NCBI RefSeq assembly: GCF_018310535.1
Contig: NZ_CP074102.1
Location: 8,618,001-8,682,000, forward strand
Source: Streptomyces mirabilis
GTDB lineage: Bacteria > Actinomycetota > Actinomycetes > Streptomycetales > Streptomycetaceae
DNA: 64,000 nt
Reading direction: 5' to 3'
Both the position numbers and the translations under genes were made by a program. The notes under the pieces were generated by a model. It was not told the origin of the DNA, ran no database searches, and saw only the letters and a program-made list of their open reading frames with translations. Of this stretch, positions 34,280 through 43,136 are shown one piece after another. The first letter of the stretch is position 1; each line of letters opens with the position of its first letter.

Positions 34280-35185
34280 CTACGACGCTCCGCGCATGGC
34301 CAGCGCGGTTCGCGCCAGCCCGCGCAGCCAGGCGTGGGCGTGGTCGGTGTCGTAGCGCTGATGCCACGACAGGTATATCGGTGCCGACGGCAGTTCGAGC
34401 GGGAGGGGGAGCACGACCAGGCCGAGGTCGGCGACCGCTGACCGCGTGGTGGCTTCAGGGACGCTGATCAGGAGATCGGAGCCGCGCGCGAACTCCAGTG
34501 CGGCCGCTTCCGTGGGCGCGGTCGCCACCACGCGGCGGGTGAGGCCGAGCCGCGCGAGGGCGTCGTCGAGGGCATTGCTGAGGTTTCCACGTCGCGAGAC
34601 GGTGACGTGCTCAGCGGCGGCGTACCGCTTTGCGGTGACGGTCCTGACGCGGGTGAGGGGGTGCCCCTGCCTCACGACGATGACGAGGCGGGTCTCGCCC
34701 ACGTTCTCGGCACGGATGTCCGGTGCGCTCGGGCGGTTGGCGTTCGCCTCCAGGTCGACCTCGCCGCGCCGCAACTCGGGGGTGTCGATGCTCGATTCCG
34801 CGACGAAGCGCAATCGCACGCCCGGCGCCTGTCCGCGCACGGCCGCGAGCAGTGCGGGGCCGCTCAAGGCGACCAGGGAATCGTGCCAGCGGAGTGTGAA
34901 AGTGCGCTCCAACGTTGCCAGATCGAGTTCACGGCTCGGTGCCAGCACCCCCTGGACCTGGTGCAGCAGCTCGTGCACCTGTTCCCGGACGGCGATCGCA
35001 TACGGCGTCGGGGTCATCGTGCGGCCGGTGCGCACCAGGATCTGATCCCCGGTCGTGCGCCGGATTCGGCCCAGACTCCGGCTCATCGCGGGGGCGGTGA
35101 CGTGCAGGCGCGCGGCCGCCCCGGCCACACTTCCCTCCTCCAGCAGCGCGTCGAGCGCGGTGAGCAGGTTCAAATCCAATTGCAT
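34280..35185 (-). CDS. LysR family transcriptional regulator
   Basis: This 301-aa protein has the LysR helix-turn-helix at residues 3-62 (LNLLTALDALLEEGSVAGAA, MSRSLGRIRRTTGDQILVRT) and a substrate-binding domain of two Rossmann-like lobes. ATG 35185 is chosen because the N-terminus then matches the family exactly. It is divergent from the IMPase-like gene at 35323, the classic LysR arrangement, so the IMPase-NADP-binding pair is the likely regulon. Confidence 0.88.
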   Translation of the reverse strand: MQLDLNLLTALDALLEEGSVAGAAARLHVTAPAMSRSLGRIRRTTGDQILVRTGRTMTPTPYAIAVREQVHELLHQVQGVLAPSRELDLATLERTFTLRWHDSLVALSGPALLAAVRGQAPGVRLRFVAESSIDTPELRRGEVDLEANANRPSAPDIRAENVGETRLVIVVRQGHPLTRVRTVTAKRYAAAEHVTVSRRGNLSNALDDALARLGLTRRVVATAPTEAAALEFARGSDLLISVPEATTRSAVADLGLVVLPLPLELPSAPIYLSWHQRYDTDHAHAWLRGLARTALAMRGAS

Positions 35186-35322
35186 GTGAGTAATTCTAGC
35201 CGTGCTTGACATGCATTTGAAGTTAATTAAAGGGCTGTATACCTTCGGGACGAGAGCGCAAGACGGAACACACAGCTTGGCCCGACCCGCCTCATCACCC
35301 CTCCTCACACGGGAGTACCACC
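35186..35322. promoter_or_regulatory. Divergent LysR/IMPase promoter region
   Basis: This 137-nt gap is strikingly AT-rich for this genome: CATTTGAAGTTAATTAAAG at 35214-35232. TTGACA (35206-35211) could be a -35 box for the plus-strand operon, with a weakly matching -10. It probably contains the LysR site. Confidence 0.45.
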
Positions 35323-36141
35323 ATGTCCGAAACGCTTCAGACCACTGACGTCGCCGCCTCCGACGCCGGCCTGCTCGGCCAGACCGCGATCGCCGTGCGC
35401 GCGGCCGGTTCGGCGCTGCGCGAGCGCTTCGGCGAGGTGGTCCGCTACCAGACCCGCGAAGAGCTGATGCGCGCGCTCGCCGCCAACGACGACACGGCCC
35501 TCGATATCCTGCGCCCCCGCCTCACGCGCCTGCGCCCGGACGCCGGCTGGGTGGAGGACGAACTGGACGGCGGGGCGCTGCCGCCCGGCGAATGGTGGGT
35601 CGTGGATCCGGCCGAAGGCAACGTCAACCACCTGCATGCCCTGCCGGAGTGGGCGGTGACCGCCACCCTCGTGCGTGAGAACCAGCCGGTGCTCACCGCG
35701 GTCCACCTGCCGTTGACCGGCGAGACCTACACCGCGCTCACCGGCGCGGGCGCCCACCTCGACGGCCGGCCGCTGCACGTCTCCCAGACCGCGGACCTCG
35801 GCCTGAGCATCGTGGCCACCAGCCAGGCCCGGCCGGACGAGGACGAGAAGGTCGTGCGGCGCGTCGGCTCCTCGATCACCGCGATGCTTATCGACGCGCT
35901 CGTCGTCCGCACCGCCGTGCCCGCGACCCTGCACCTGCTGAACGTGGCCGCCGGCCGGATCGACGCCTTCTGGCAGTTCGCCGGCGCCCGCGCGGACCTG
36001 CTGCCCGGGGCGCTGCTCGTCACCGAGGCCGGCGGACAGATCTCCGACGCCGAGGGCCGCCCCTGGACCCCGCAGAGCGAGAGCTTCCTGGCCGCCGCGC
36101 CCGGCGTCCACGCCGAGGCCGTCGCCACGCTCTCACGCTGA
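35323..36141 (+). CDS. Inositol monophosphatase-like protein
   Basis: This 272-aa protein has the IMPase fold, but its metal motif reads VDPAEGNVNHLHALPEWAVT where canonical enzymes have DPLDGTTNFVHGFP. The first acidic residues are partly kept (WVEDELDG), and the late motif ADLLPGALLVTEAGG is present in altered form. Phosphatase activity is therefore uncertain; a related role, for example binding a phosphorylated ligand, is possible. ATG 35323 follows GGGAGTACCACC. It forms an operon with the next gene, 41 nt downstream. Confidence 0.78.
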   Translation: MSETLQTTDVAASDAGLLGQTAIAVRAAGSALRERFGEVVRYQTREELMRALAANDDTALDILRPRLTRLRPDAGWVEDELDGGALPPGEWWVVDPAEGNVNHLHALPEWAVTATLVRENQPVLTAVHLPLTGETYTALTGAGAHLDGRPLHVSQTADLGLSIVATSQARPDEDEKVVRRVGSSITAMLIDALVVRTAVPATLHLLNVAAGRIDAFWQFAGARADLLPGALLVTEAGGQISDAEGRPWTPQSESFLAAAPGVHAEAVATLSR

Positions 36142-36182
36142 GCGCGCACCACAACCTGCACGCACGGAAGGACCAGATCATC

Positions 36183-36779
36183 ATGACCACGATCGCAGTT
36201 CTCGGAAACGGCCGCGTCGGCGGCAACCTGGCCACAGCCCTCACCCGGGCAGGGCATGAGGTGACCGTGGCGGACCGCGCGCCGGGCGCCGCCGCCGACG
36301 CTGCCCGGACAGCCCAGATCGTCATCAACGCCACCCCGGGCGCCGGCTCGCTGGACCGGCTCGTCGCCCTGCGCGAGGAACTGCGCGACAAGATCCTCGT
36401 CGACGTCTCCAACGCCACCGTCGACGGACCGGACGGACTGCCCGCCGACCTGATCTACCCCGGCTCAAGCCTCGCCGAGCAACTCCAGGAAGCGCTCCCC
36501 GAAACGCGCGTCGTCAAGACACTCAACACCATGCTCTTCCCGGTGATGACCGCGCCAGCCACGCTCACCCAGGCGCCCGACGCCTTCCTCTCCGGCGAGG
36601 ACCCGCAGGCCAAGCAGACCGTCCGTGAGCTGCTCATCAACCTCGGCTGGCGCAAGGAGTGGATCACTGATCTCGGCGGGATCCAGACCGCCCGCGCCAC
36701 GGAGGCCGCGATACTGTTCGTACCGCACGTGATTCGGTCCAGCGGATTCGCGCCCTTCGCGATCTCGATCGCCCGCTGA
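36183..36779 (+). CDS. NADP-binding Rossmann protein (F420-reductase-like)
   Basis: This 198-aa protein has an N-terminal dinucleotide-binding motif IAVLGNGRVGGNLATAL and a family-typical VKTLNTMLFPVMTAP block, placing it with NADPH:F420 oxidoreductase-like and coenzyme-binding proteins. The short length matches the compact dinucleotide-binding members. The gene lies 41 nt after the IMPase-like gene. A distant relative sits at 41977. The substrate is unknown. Confidence 0.82.
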   Translation: MTTIAVLGNGRVGGNLATALTRAGHEVTVADRAPGAAADAARTAQIVINATPGAGSLDRLVALREELRDKILVDVSNATVDGPDGLPADLIYPGSSLAEQLQEALPETRVVKTLNTMLFPVMTAPATLTQAPDAFLSGEDPQAKQTVRELLINLGWRKEWITDLGGIQTARATEAAILFVPHVIRSSGFAPFAISIAR

Positions 36780-37080
36780 TCCGCACACAGTGCACCGCCC
36801 CCCGGCGGGCCCACATCCGGAACGGATACGACAGCGCAGCCAGGGCCCGCGATTCAGCGCCGGACGGCGACCCGTGGCCACCCTTCCCGGGGCCGTCGGC
36901 CTTGCACCGAGGAATCGGCCCATGTCACGGCGGACGCGCTTGCGGAGCTGGTCGCGAATCTGCCCGCGGCGGCCGCCGGCACCGGCCTCACACTCACCGA
37001 TCCAAGTGTGCGTGCGTGTGCATGGCGCTGGCGCCGGACGGCATCACGCTGCCGCTGAAGTAGTGACCTGACATCGATGG
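36780..37080 (+). other. Decayed reading frame before the Tn3 remnant
   Basis: The plus strand shows VTADALAELVANLPAAAAGT then, after a one-base shift at a GTGCGTGCGTGT microrepeat, MALAPDGITLPLK and a stop at 37061. This looks like the 3' end of an unrecognised gene broken by slippage. No start or function could be assigned. Confidence 0.35.
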
Positions 37081-37509
37081 TCAGGCTGCCTGGCCGTAGC
37101 CGTCCGCGCCGGGGCCGTCGCCGCGCAGCGGGCTGAAGTCGACGTCCAGGTGCGGGTCGTATGCCTCGGGCTCAGGGCCGAGTTCATGGGTGGAGTACTC
37201 GCCGAAGCGGCGGATGTGCTCGGTCAGGTACGGCGAGATGTAGGCCAGGTCCTCGGGGTCGATGACGTGGCCCTCCTCCTGGAGCTGGCGCACGATCTCC
37301 GCGATGTCCAGGGCGTTGTGGAAGATGACCACGTTCGTGAGCAGAGCGTTGAATTTCGCAGCCTTCTCCTGCTCGACGGGGTCGTTGTCGGTGATGACGC
37401 CGCCTTGGCCGAAGCCGATCCACTGGGAGAAGCCGTTGAACGCCTCGACCTTGTTCGTCGCGGCGGTCACCCGCCGGCGCAGTGGGGCGTCCGAGAGGTA
37501 GCGCAGCAT
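37081..37509 (-). mobile_element. Tn3-family transposase C-terminal fragment
   Basis: This 142-codon frame is the end of a Tn3-family transposase (usual length about 1000 aa): TAATNKVEAFNGFSQWIGFG, NDPVEQEKAAKFNALLTNVV and ALDIAEIVRQL. The gene is cut at about 37509, so the element cannot move by itself. The same tail occurs at 44526. Confidence 0.85.
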
Positions 37510-37532
37510 TCTATGGAATCTGTTTTGTCAAC

Positions 37533-37991
37533 TCAGCACTCGTCGAACGCGACCCAAGCGCCGTCGAGGAAGGGGGCTTGGATGCCTTTCTGCTGCTCGG
37601 CCCATCGGAAGGCGGCCTCGGCCCTGCCCATCACCGAGGCCGCGTAGGTGCTGTCAAGGAGGTCAGTCTCGTTCGTTAGATCTGTCCTGCCCTGCGCTTC
37701 GAGGGCTTGGTGAAGCGACTTCCTGGCCTTCTCGTCTCCGTGGAGGAGGTAGTTGCGCCACGCGTCAAGCTCGCTGAAGAACTTCCGGTGTTCACCTGGA
37801 AGGCCGAACTTGTCATCGCGTCCGAACTCACGGGCGGCGTTGCGAAGCCCGCCCCATCGGTCGATCCATGTGCCGCTCGGCGTGACGCCGGCCGTCGAAG
37901 GGGGATTGCCGTCGAGCTTGGGAGGCCGGCCGCAGGGTGAGGTCGGCTCGGATGATGCCGACCGTTGGTGCAGAGAAGGCTGCAAGGACAC
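37533..37991 (-). CDS. Hypothetical protein with HEPN-like RX4H motif
   Basis: This 152-aa frame has an unstructured first third and a helical C-terminal region containing FFSELDAWRNYLLHGDEKAR. RNYLLH fits the RX4-6H pattern of HEPN ribonucleases, found in toxin and abortive-infection systems. The start is uncertain and the N-terminus may be foreign sequence, since it abuts a Tn3 fragment. No antitoxin is seen beside it. Assignment to HEPN rests on this motif and the helical context only. Confidence 0.4.
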   Translation of the reverse strand: MSLQPSLHQRSASSEPTSPCGRPPKLDGNPPSTAGVTPSGTWIDRWGGLRNAAREFGRDDKFGLPGEHRKFFSELDAWRNYLLHGDEKARKSLHQALEAQGRTDLTNETDLLDSTYAASVMGRAEAAFRWAEQQKGIQAPFLDGAWVAFDEC

Positions 37992-38780
37992 CGCGCAGCT
38001 CTACCCGGCCTGGCGTCCTGGTACCGACATGTTGTTGGAATTTCCAAGCGTGAACCCGGAACTGCCAGAAGGTGACAGCGACGCACGAGGAGATCGCCGC
38101 CGAACGAGCTTCGAGGACGAGCTTCGAGGACATGGCACGGGCCGCGCTGGTGCCCGCCCTGCGCCGAGCGCGGCGAACGGGAACGAGCCGAGCAGCTGCG
38201 GGCCGACCAGGAAGCGCGAGAACACGCCACGGAGGCACGGCACCAAGAGGTCGCCTCCTTGACCGAGTGCGCCCGGACCGTCCTGACCGACCCGGACGCC
38301 GTCGTCCCCGACACCCAGACGACCGGCCGGGACCGGGGTCCCTCATCGTCGAGCTCGCCGTCCAGAAGGTGTCCGGCGACGTCCTGGCGGACACGCTCCT
38401 CAACCCCGGCGAACCGATCCCCGCCGACGCAACCGTTCTCATGTATCAGGCGCCGTGTCGGGATGACGCCGCCGAGGCCGGCAGGCGTCTGGTCATCAAG
38501 CGGACGCCAGTTCCGGGCAGCGGTCGAGCACGATCTTGCCGTGCGGTTTCTACGAAATGGCGTGGGCGTTTGTCATACCGGTGGTCTAAGGTCACGCTGT
38601 TCGTCACCGCTGGGGGCGTGGCCGCGAGACCGGCTTGCCAGCTGCGGGGCTCCGGCAGCAGATCCGGAGGAGACGGACAGAAGCCGCCGGCCGGCGGTCA
38701 GCGTGGTGCGGCCCGGGGCTGGAGTCCCACCTGGTCCGTTCCGTGAGGCTGCGTAAAGCCCTTCAAGCGTAAGGACGTTG
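37992..38780. other. Eroded stretch with no intact gene
   Basis: Plus-strand pieces in different frames (TATHEEIAAERAS near 38072; EREREPSRAAAG-like and ASLTECARTVLTDPD around 38255) suggest a small coiled-coil plasmid-type protein broken by frameshifts. Nothing else could be recognised. The last 100 nt should hold the promoter of the secreted protein gene. Confidence 0.35.
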
Positions 38781-40202
38781 ATGAGACGTAATTCCCTCAC
38801 CGGTTTAGCCGCAGTGTTCGTTTCGGCTGCGGGTCTGGCCGCATCGCTGCTGGGCGCCGCCCCAGCCGGTGCTGTTGCTGTTTCCGGCCAGCCGGTGATC
38901 ACTCTTGACACGCCGACACCGGCGGCCTTGCCGGCTGCTCCTGCCACGGAAGGTGTGTACTTCGACTTCCACACCAAGACCAAGAACCTGACGGCACACG
39001 ATGTCACTCTGACCGTGGACGCCCGGGGACTGTCGAAGATCGCCAAGGTGGCGTTCTCGAGCAACTGCACAGCCCATGGCCTGGTCGCCACATGCTCGGA
39101 GTCGTTCGAGTCCGGCTCCAACCCGAACATCGGCCTCGGATCAATGACCCAGTTGACCCTGACCGTGCTCAGGGGCAGCCGACTGGGCGCCACGGGAACG
39201 TACAAGATCACCGGCCGGTCCGCGCATGCGCAGATCACAGGCGGTACGGGATCAGTCACCGTGGGAGGGCCGTCCTTCGGCCTCGACCACCTCGCCGACC
39301 ACACCAACCTGAAGGTCGGCAGCAACGTCGCCGAACCGGTCCGTTTCACCAACGTGGGCAACCGTCCGGCCCGAGGCGTGCAGACCGTCCTGGCCGCCTC
39401 ACCCGGCCTGGACTTCGCCGACCACTACTCCAACTGCAAGTACGGGTTCAACGGCGCGATCCACTTCGCGGAGTGCTACCCCAAGGGCGCCATCAACATC
39501 GGCGAGACGGCCGCCCTCGCCGCCCCGATCCGTCTGCACGTGGGCTCCACCGCCCTCAACACCTCCCTCGACGCGCTCACCGCGCCTCTCGGTCAGCCGG
39601 GCTGGCCGGACGGACAGGGCATCAAGTGGACATGGGGCAAAGGGTCCGCACCCGCGCTCAAGCTGAAGGTGATCAAGGCGGGCCGGCGGTCCTCGGTCCC
39701 GGCGGGATCCGTCTCCCTGCCGCAGACGGGCAGCGTCACCGACTACTGGATCGCCACCCTGAGGGCCCGCAACACGGCCGACTTCGCCGTCTCCGGCGCG
39801 AGTGCCCAAGCCGATGCGGGCCAGAACGCGACCCTCGCCTTCCACCTGAGCGCCAACGGTCCCGCGACCCTGTACGACCGCAGCGGCGGTGAAGGAGTGC
39901 CCACCGCCTGGGTGACGCTCCCGCCCGGCACCACAGCCGTCGGCCATTCGGCCAACTGCGCCCCGTGGCAGGAGAACAACCCGACAGCCGAGGCGAAGGG
40001 ACCGTACGTCTGCAGCCTGCCGGGCATCATCGTGCCCAAGGGGCAGGTCACCAACTTCTCCTTGACCGTCCGGGTCGACGACGTGGTCACGCATGCCAAG
40101 GGCGGCGTCCAGCTGGTCTGGGGCCCGGACCCGGCCGACTCCCACCGGCCCGCTTTCGATCCGGACAGCCGCAACGACTCCGCCGTCCTCACCATGAACT
40201 GA
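38781..40202 (+). CDS. Secreted protein with repeated beta-sandwich regions
   Basis: This 473-aa protein begins with a Sec signal (RRNSLTGLAAVFVSAAGLAA, cleavage near AVA-VSG). The mature part is beta-rich with DUF11-like or CARDB-like segments (VTLTVDARGLSKIAKVAFSS, EPVRFTNVGNRPARGVQTVL) and paired cysteines (SSNCTAHGLVATC, NCKYGF...ECYPKG, NCAPW...YVCSLPG). It has no LPXTG or lipobox, so it should be released or bound non-covalently. Function is unknown; an adhesin or scaffold role is a guess. It starts at ATG 38781 after TAAGGACG. Confidence 0.72.
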   Translation: MRRNSLTGLAAVFVSAAGLAASLLGAAPAGAVAVSGQPVITLDTPTPAALPAAPATEGVYFDFHTKTKNLTAHDVTLTVDARGLSKIAKVAFSSNCTAHGLVATCSESFESGSNPNIGLGSMTQLTLTVLRGSRLGATGTYKITGRSAHAQITGGTGSVTVGGPSFGLDHLADHTNLKVGSNVAEPVRFTNVGNRPARGVQTVLAASPGLDFADHYSNCKYGFNGAIHFAECYPKGAINIGETAALAAPIRLHVGSTALNTSLDALTAPLGQPGWPDGQGIKWTWGKGSAPALKLKVIKAGRRSSVPAGSVSLPQTGSVTDYWIATLRARNTADFAVSGASAQADAGQNATLAFHLSANGPATLYDRSGGEGVPTAWVTLPPGTTAVGHSANCAPWQENNPTAEAKGPYVCSLPGIIVPKGQVTNFSLTVRVDDVVTHAKGGVQLVWGPDPADSHRPAFDPDSRNDSAVLTMN

Positions 40203-40398
40203 GCCACGGCCCACGGGCGGTGCCGGGCTGCTTCACCCCGTCATGGCCGAACGACCCCTGTGCGCGCTGGGGAACCTGCCCGACTGTCCCCAGAGCCGCC
40301 GCATAGGTCACCTGGGCCTGTCGAACCGAACACCGGGTCGGGGGCAGCAACAACTCGGTCGGCGCCCGGAGTCCATCGCCCCGGTCCGTGACGTCAAG

Positions 40399-40430
40399 AC
40401 GCCCCCCAGAACCACCTGTTCTGGGGGCGT
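40399..40430 (+). terminator. Hairpin terminator
   Basis: ACGCCCCCCAGAAC and GTTCTGGGGGCGT pair around a 5-nt loop with one bulged C, 200 nt after the secreted protein gene. Confidence 0.65.
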
Positions 40431-40780
40431 GCTTGGTTGCTCTGTTTCTTGGCGAGGCGGAGCTGGTTGACGCACCGCAGGTCCTGCCGGTACTTCACCG
40501 AAGCTTGCCGGTACCAGAACCGGCATTGCGACGTGTCGCCCGTCAATCGACCTCTCGTCTCAGGTCGCAGATGCGGCAGATCTCCCGCGGGCGCTGACAG
40601 GAACAGTTGCCGCACAGCGTGCAGGGGACGCAGGCGTGGCTGCGTTGGCTGGGGACGATCGGGATCTCGTGGACTGTGATCGTCTCTCCCTGCCCGTAGT
40701 GATCTCCGCCCCCGGCGCCGCTCTCCTCGCGGAGGCAGCCACCCTGCTGGCCGCCGAACCCTTCTCCGACGACCTGCTGA
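40431..40780. other. Stretch without an assignable gene
   Basis: The minus strand encodes a cysteine-rich peptide (SHACVPCTLCGNCSCQRPRE then ICRICDL) ending at 40543, but no start codon or ribosome-binding site supports it. A plus-strand frame (40636-40890) is equally open. Both may be relics. Confidence 0.3.
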
Positions 40781-41236
40781 TCATCGACACCGCCCTCGCC
40801 GCCCGGAACCGGCCGCGCCTCGTACGCGAGGCCGTCGCGGATCTGCCCGAGCACCGCCGCGACTTCGACTGGGCCGCCTGCTCTTCTTGACGATCACGGT
40901 GCCGATCAGGTCGGGCACCTGGGCGGCGATCATGATCCAGGCATCCCGCTCCATCTCGAGGTACCGCTCCTCGACGCCGAGACCGCGCAGCCGGTTGAGG
41001 TAGTCCGCGACGCTCTGCGGGAGCGCCAGGTGCTCTCCGGCGGCGAGCCGGGCGAGTCGGCTGCGGGTGCCCGGCAGCCGCCGGATCTCGGCACGCAGAT
41101 CCCTGTCGATCTCCTGAACGCCGCCGGCGAAGTCCTCCGGTCCGGCGTCGAGGAGTTCCTGCACGACGGTGGCGAACACGGTGAGGCCGTTCCCCGACTC
41201 CGCCCTGGCGGGCGGGGGTGGGTGGCGGGTGTCCAT
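40781..41236 (-). pseudogene. MerR-family effector-domain remnant
   Basis: From ATG 41236 the frame reads GPEDFAGGVQEIDRDLRAEI, SRLARLAAGEHLALPQSVAD and YLEMERDAWIMIAAQVPD, the C-terminal effector part of one class of Streptomyces MerR regulators. The DNA-binding N-terminus is absent and similarity stops near 40885. It could still be translated, since it lies 19 nt after the MarR stop, but it cannot bind DNA by itself. Confidence 0.5.
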
Positions 41237-41255
41237 CGGGTCGCCCGGCGGCCGC

Positions 41256-41747
41256 TCAGCTTTCGGCGGTGCCGTCATCTTGGGCGGCTTCGTCGACAAG
41301 CCGGCGGAGGATGCGTTCGTGGATGGCGGCAAGGGTGTCGAGCTCGTCAGGGGCGAGCAGATCGATGAAGTACCGGCGCACATTGTCCACGTGCTGGGGT
41401 GCCGCTTCCTCGATCGCCCGGCGTCCGGCAGGCAGCAGGCGGACGAGGGTGCTACGGGCGTCGGCCGGGTTGGCCTCGCGGGCGACCAGTCCGCGCTGCT
41501 GCATGCCCCGAACCTGATGGGAGAGACGGCTCTTCTCCCAGAGAAGCAGGTCGCACAGCTCTCGCGCGGGCAAGCACTCCTCGGGATGCTCCGACAGTAC
41601 GGCCAGGACCTCGTAGTCGGCCTCACTCAGTGCGGAGTCCTGGAGGAGGCGCCGCTGCAGGCGGACACGAAGCTGGTGGTGCGCGTGCATGAAGGTCCGC
41701 CAGGCGCGGTCCTCGCGGGCGTCGAGCCACTTCGGCTCCGTTGGCAT
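41256..41747 (-). CDS. MarR family transcriptional regulator
   Basis: This 163-aa MarR protein shows SALSEADYEVLAVLSEHPEE, the winged helix LCDLLLWEKSRLSHQVRGMQ and the wing ANPADARSTLVRLLPAG. It is divergent from the reductase gene at 41977, and the gap has two matching palindromes, so it probably represses that gene and itself. MarR regulators next to a reductase commonly sense electrophiles or redox-active compounds. ATG 41747 is the clear start. Confidence 0.87.
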   Translation of the reverse strand: MPTEPKWLDAREDRAWRTFMHAHHQLRVRLQRRLLQDSALSEADYEVLAVLSEHPEECLPARELCDLLLWEKSRLSHQVRGMQQRGLVAREANPADARSTLVRLLPAGRRAIEEAAPQHVDNVRRYFIDLLAPDELDTLAAIHERILRRLVDEAAQDDGTAES

Positions 41748-41767
41748 GCGCCCACTCTAGCTGGAGG

Positions 41768-41808
41768 TTGAGTACTCAATCAAATGGAGTTATTGTTGAG
41801 TCCTCAAC
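41768..41808. promoter_or_regulatory. Paired MarR operator
   Basis: A perfect 12-bp palindrome TTGAGTACTCAA (41768-41779) and a second site GTTGAG-TC-CTCAAC (41795-41808), centres 28 bp apart. They share the half-site TTGAG and lie 20 nt upstream of the MarR start and 170 nt upstream of the reductase, so they probably bind the MarR protein. Confidence 0.75.
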
Positions 41809-41976
41809 CGCTTTGGCGGAGAGGGCCGCGCCCCGCCGACGGCTTGGTCGGCGGCCCGGCCCCGGTACTGGTCGGCTGCACCGCAGTACGTCCCCTGACA
41901 CGCAGGCACCATCGCCGCGGTCATCGCCCGGAGGGCGGCCGATCGTGCGAGCCCACAGCAGTGAAGGAGCACACCG

Positions 41977-42576
41977 ATGAAGTTCGGGATGATCGGTGCG
42001 GGAACGCTGTCCCGCGCCATCGCCGGTCACGTCGTGAAGGCCGGACATGACGTGATTTTCAGCAACAGCCGCGGCCCCGAGACGCTGGGTGACGTCGTGG
42101 CCGCCTTTGGTCCTCGCGCCTCGGCCGGCAGTGTGGCCGAGGCCGGTGCCGCGGACATCGTCGTCCTCGCGGTCCCCTGGTCGAAGGTCCGCGAGGCGGT
42201 GCGCCACCTGCCGGCCAGGGAGGGGCGGATCGTCATCGACGCAACGAACCAGTGGATCAAGCTCACCCCCTCGCTTGTCGCAGAGCACCTCGACATCGGT
42301 GGAAGTGAACTGGTCGCCTCGCTGATCCCCGGGGCACATGTCATCAAGGCCTTCGACAACATGTACGGCCGCTACGTCGCAGCGGACCCCGTCACCGCAG
42401 CCGGCCGCCGGATCCTCTTCTACGCCGGCGACGACCAGGACGCCAAGAGCGTCTTCCGCTCCGTCGTCGAGGGCTTCGGATTCGCTCCCGTCGACCTCGG
42501 CCCGCTGGTGATGGGGCGCCTCATGCAAGTAGACGGAGGGCCGCTGACCGGTCTGCACGCCATCCGAGAGGGATGA
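41977..42576 (+). CDS. NADP-binding reductase, F420-reductase-like
   Basis: This 199-aa Rossmann protein begins MKFGMIGAGTLSRAIAGHVV (GxGxxxxA) and has ATNQWIKLTPSLVAEHLDIG and HVIKAFDNMYGRYVAADP, typical of NADPH:F420 oxidoreductase-like and coenzyme-binding proteins. It likely reduces or dehydrogenates a small molecule with NADP(H). The gene is divergent from the MarR gene across paired operators, so induction by an electrophile or drug is likely. Confidence 0.85.
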   Translation: MKFGMIGAGTLSRAIAGHVVKAGHDVIFSNSRGPETLGDVVAAFGPRASAGSVAEAGAADIVVLAVPWSKVREAVRHLPAREGRIVIDATNQWIKLTPSLVAEHLDIGGSELVASLIPGAHVIKAFDNMYGRYVAADPVTAAGRRILFYAGDDQDAKSVFRSVVEGFGFAPVDLGPLVMGRLMQVDGGPLTGLHAIREG

Positions 42577-43136
42577 CCACCCCGTACCACCGACATTACG
42601 GCCCTCAGCCCTCCGCCCCCGGCGGGACCACACCCCACGCAACAGGAGTTCGCTCAGCGGCCGTTCGTCGCCGGCAGAACCAACCGAACGCCGCGCTCAG
42701 CGCCGTGGTGTCGACGGTCAGCCAATTCCCCACCCGGAACGTCACGTAATGGGCCAGGGGGACGGTGACCGTGCGTCGGGATCCCAGGGTGCCAGAGGTT
42801 CCCGGGCCGCCCGATAGCCAGACCTTCGTTCAGGCTGTCCAGGGTGGCCGAGAGGCCAGCGCGTAGCGCCGCCGAAGGCGCCCTTGACCGACCGGACCAG
42901 CCGCACACTCAGCCGTCGGGCGGCCCGTCACGGCCCCAGCCCAGGTGGGGAATTACGTGACGCTGATCATGGAGATCCTGGGGAATTGCATGACCGCTGA
43001 CACGTGGACACTCCGAGCCGGTCGGCAGGTGATCGGACTGTGCCTCGGACCCTCGATCTCCACGGCCACCACACGACCGTGACCGGCACCGGTATCACCG
43101 CGTTCGCACTGGTCTCCCTCCGGACGGAGGCGCGGC
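42577..43136. other. Stretch with only decayed frames
   Basis: On the minus strand two frames carry LDSLNEGLAIGRPGNLWHPG and, shifted, TVPLAHYVTFRVGNWLTVDT, which look like one broken gene of unknown type (42650-42850). On the plus strand NYVTLIMEILGNCMTADTWT (about 42950) is another short relic. The final 20 nt hold the ribosome-binding site of the MBL gene. Confidence 0.35.

Noticed and set aside
36790..37071. Plus-strand frame of 93 codons before the Tn3 fragment
   Set aside because: Composition is Arg/Pro-rich; a different frame there looks more protein-like but is broken.
41977..42576. Confident naming as F420:NADPH oxidoreductase (fno)
   Set aside because: Only the Rossmann motif and general pattern fit; several related coenzyme-binding families share them.
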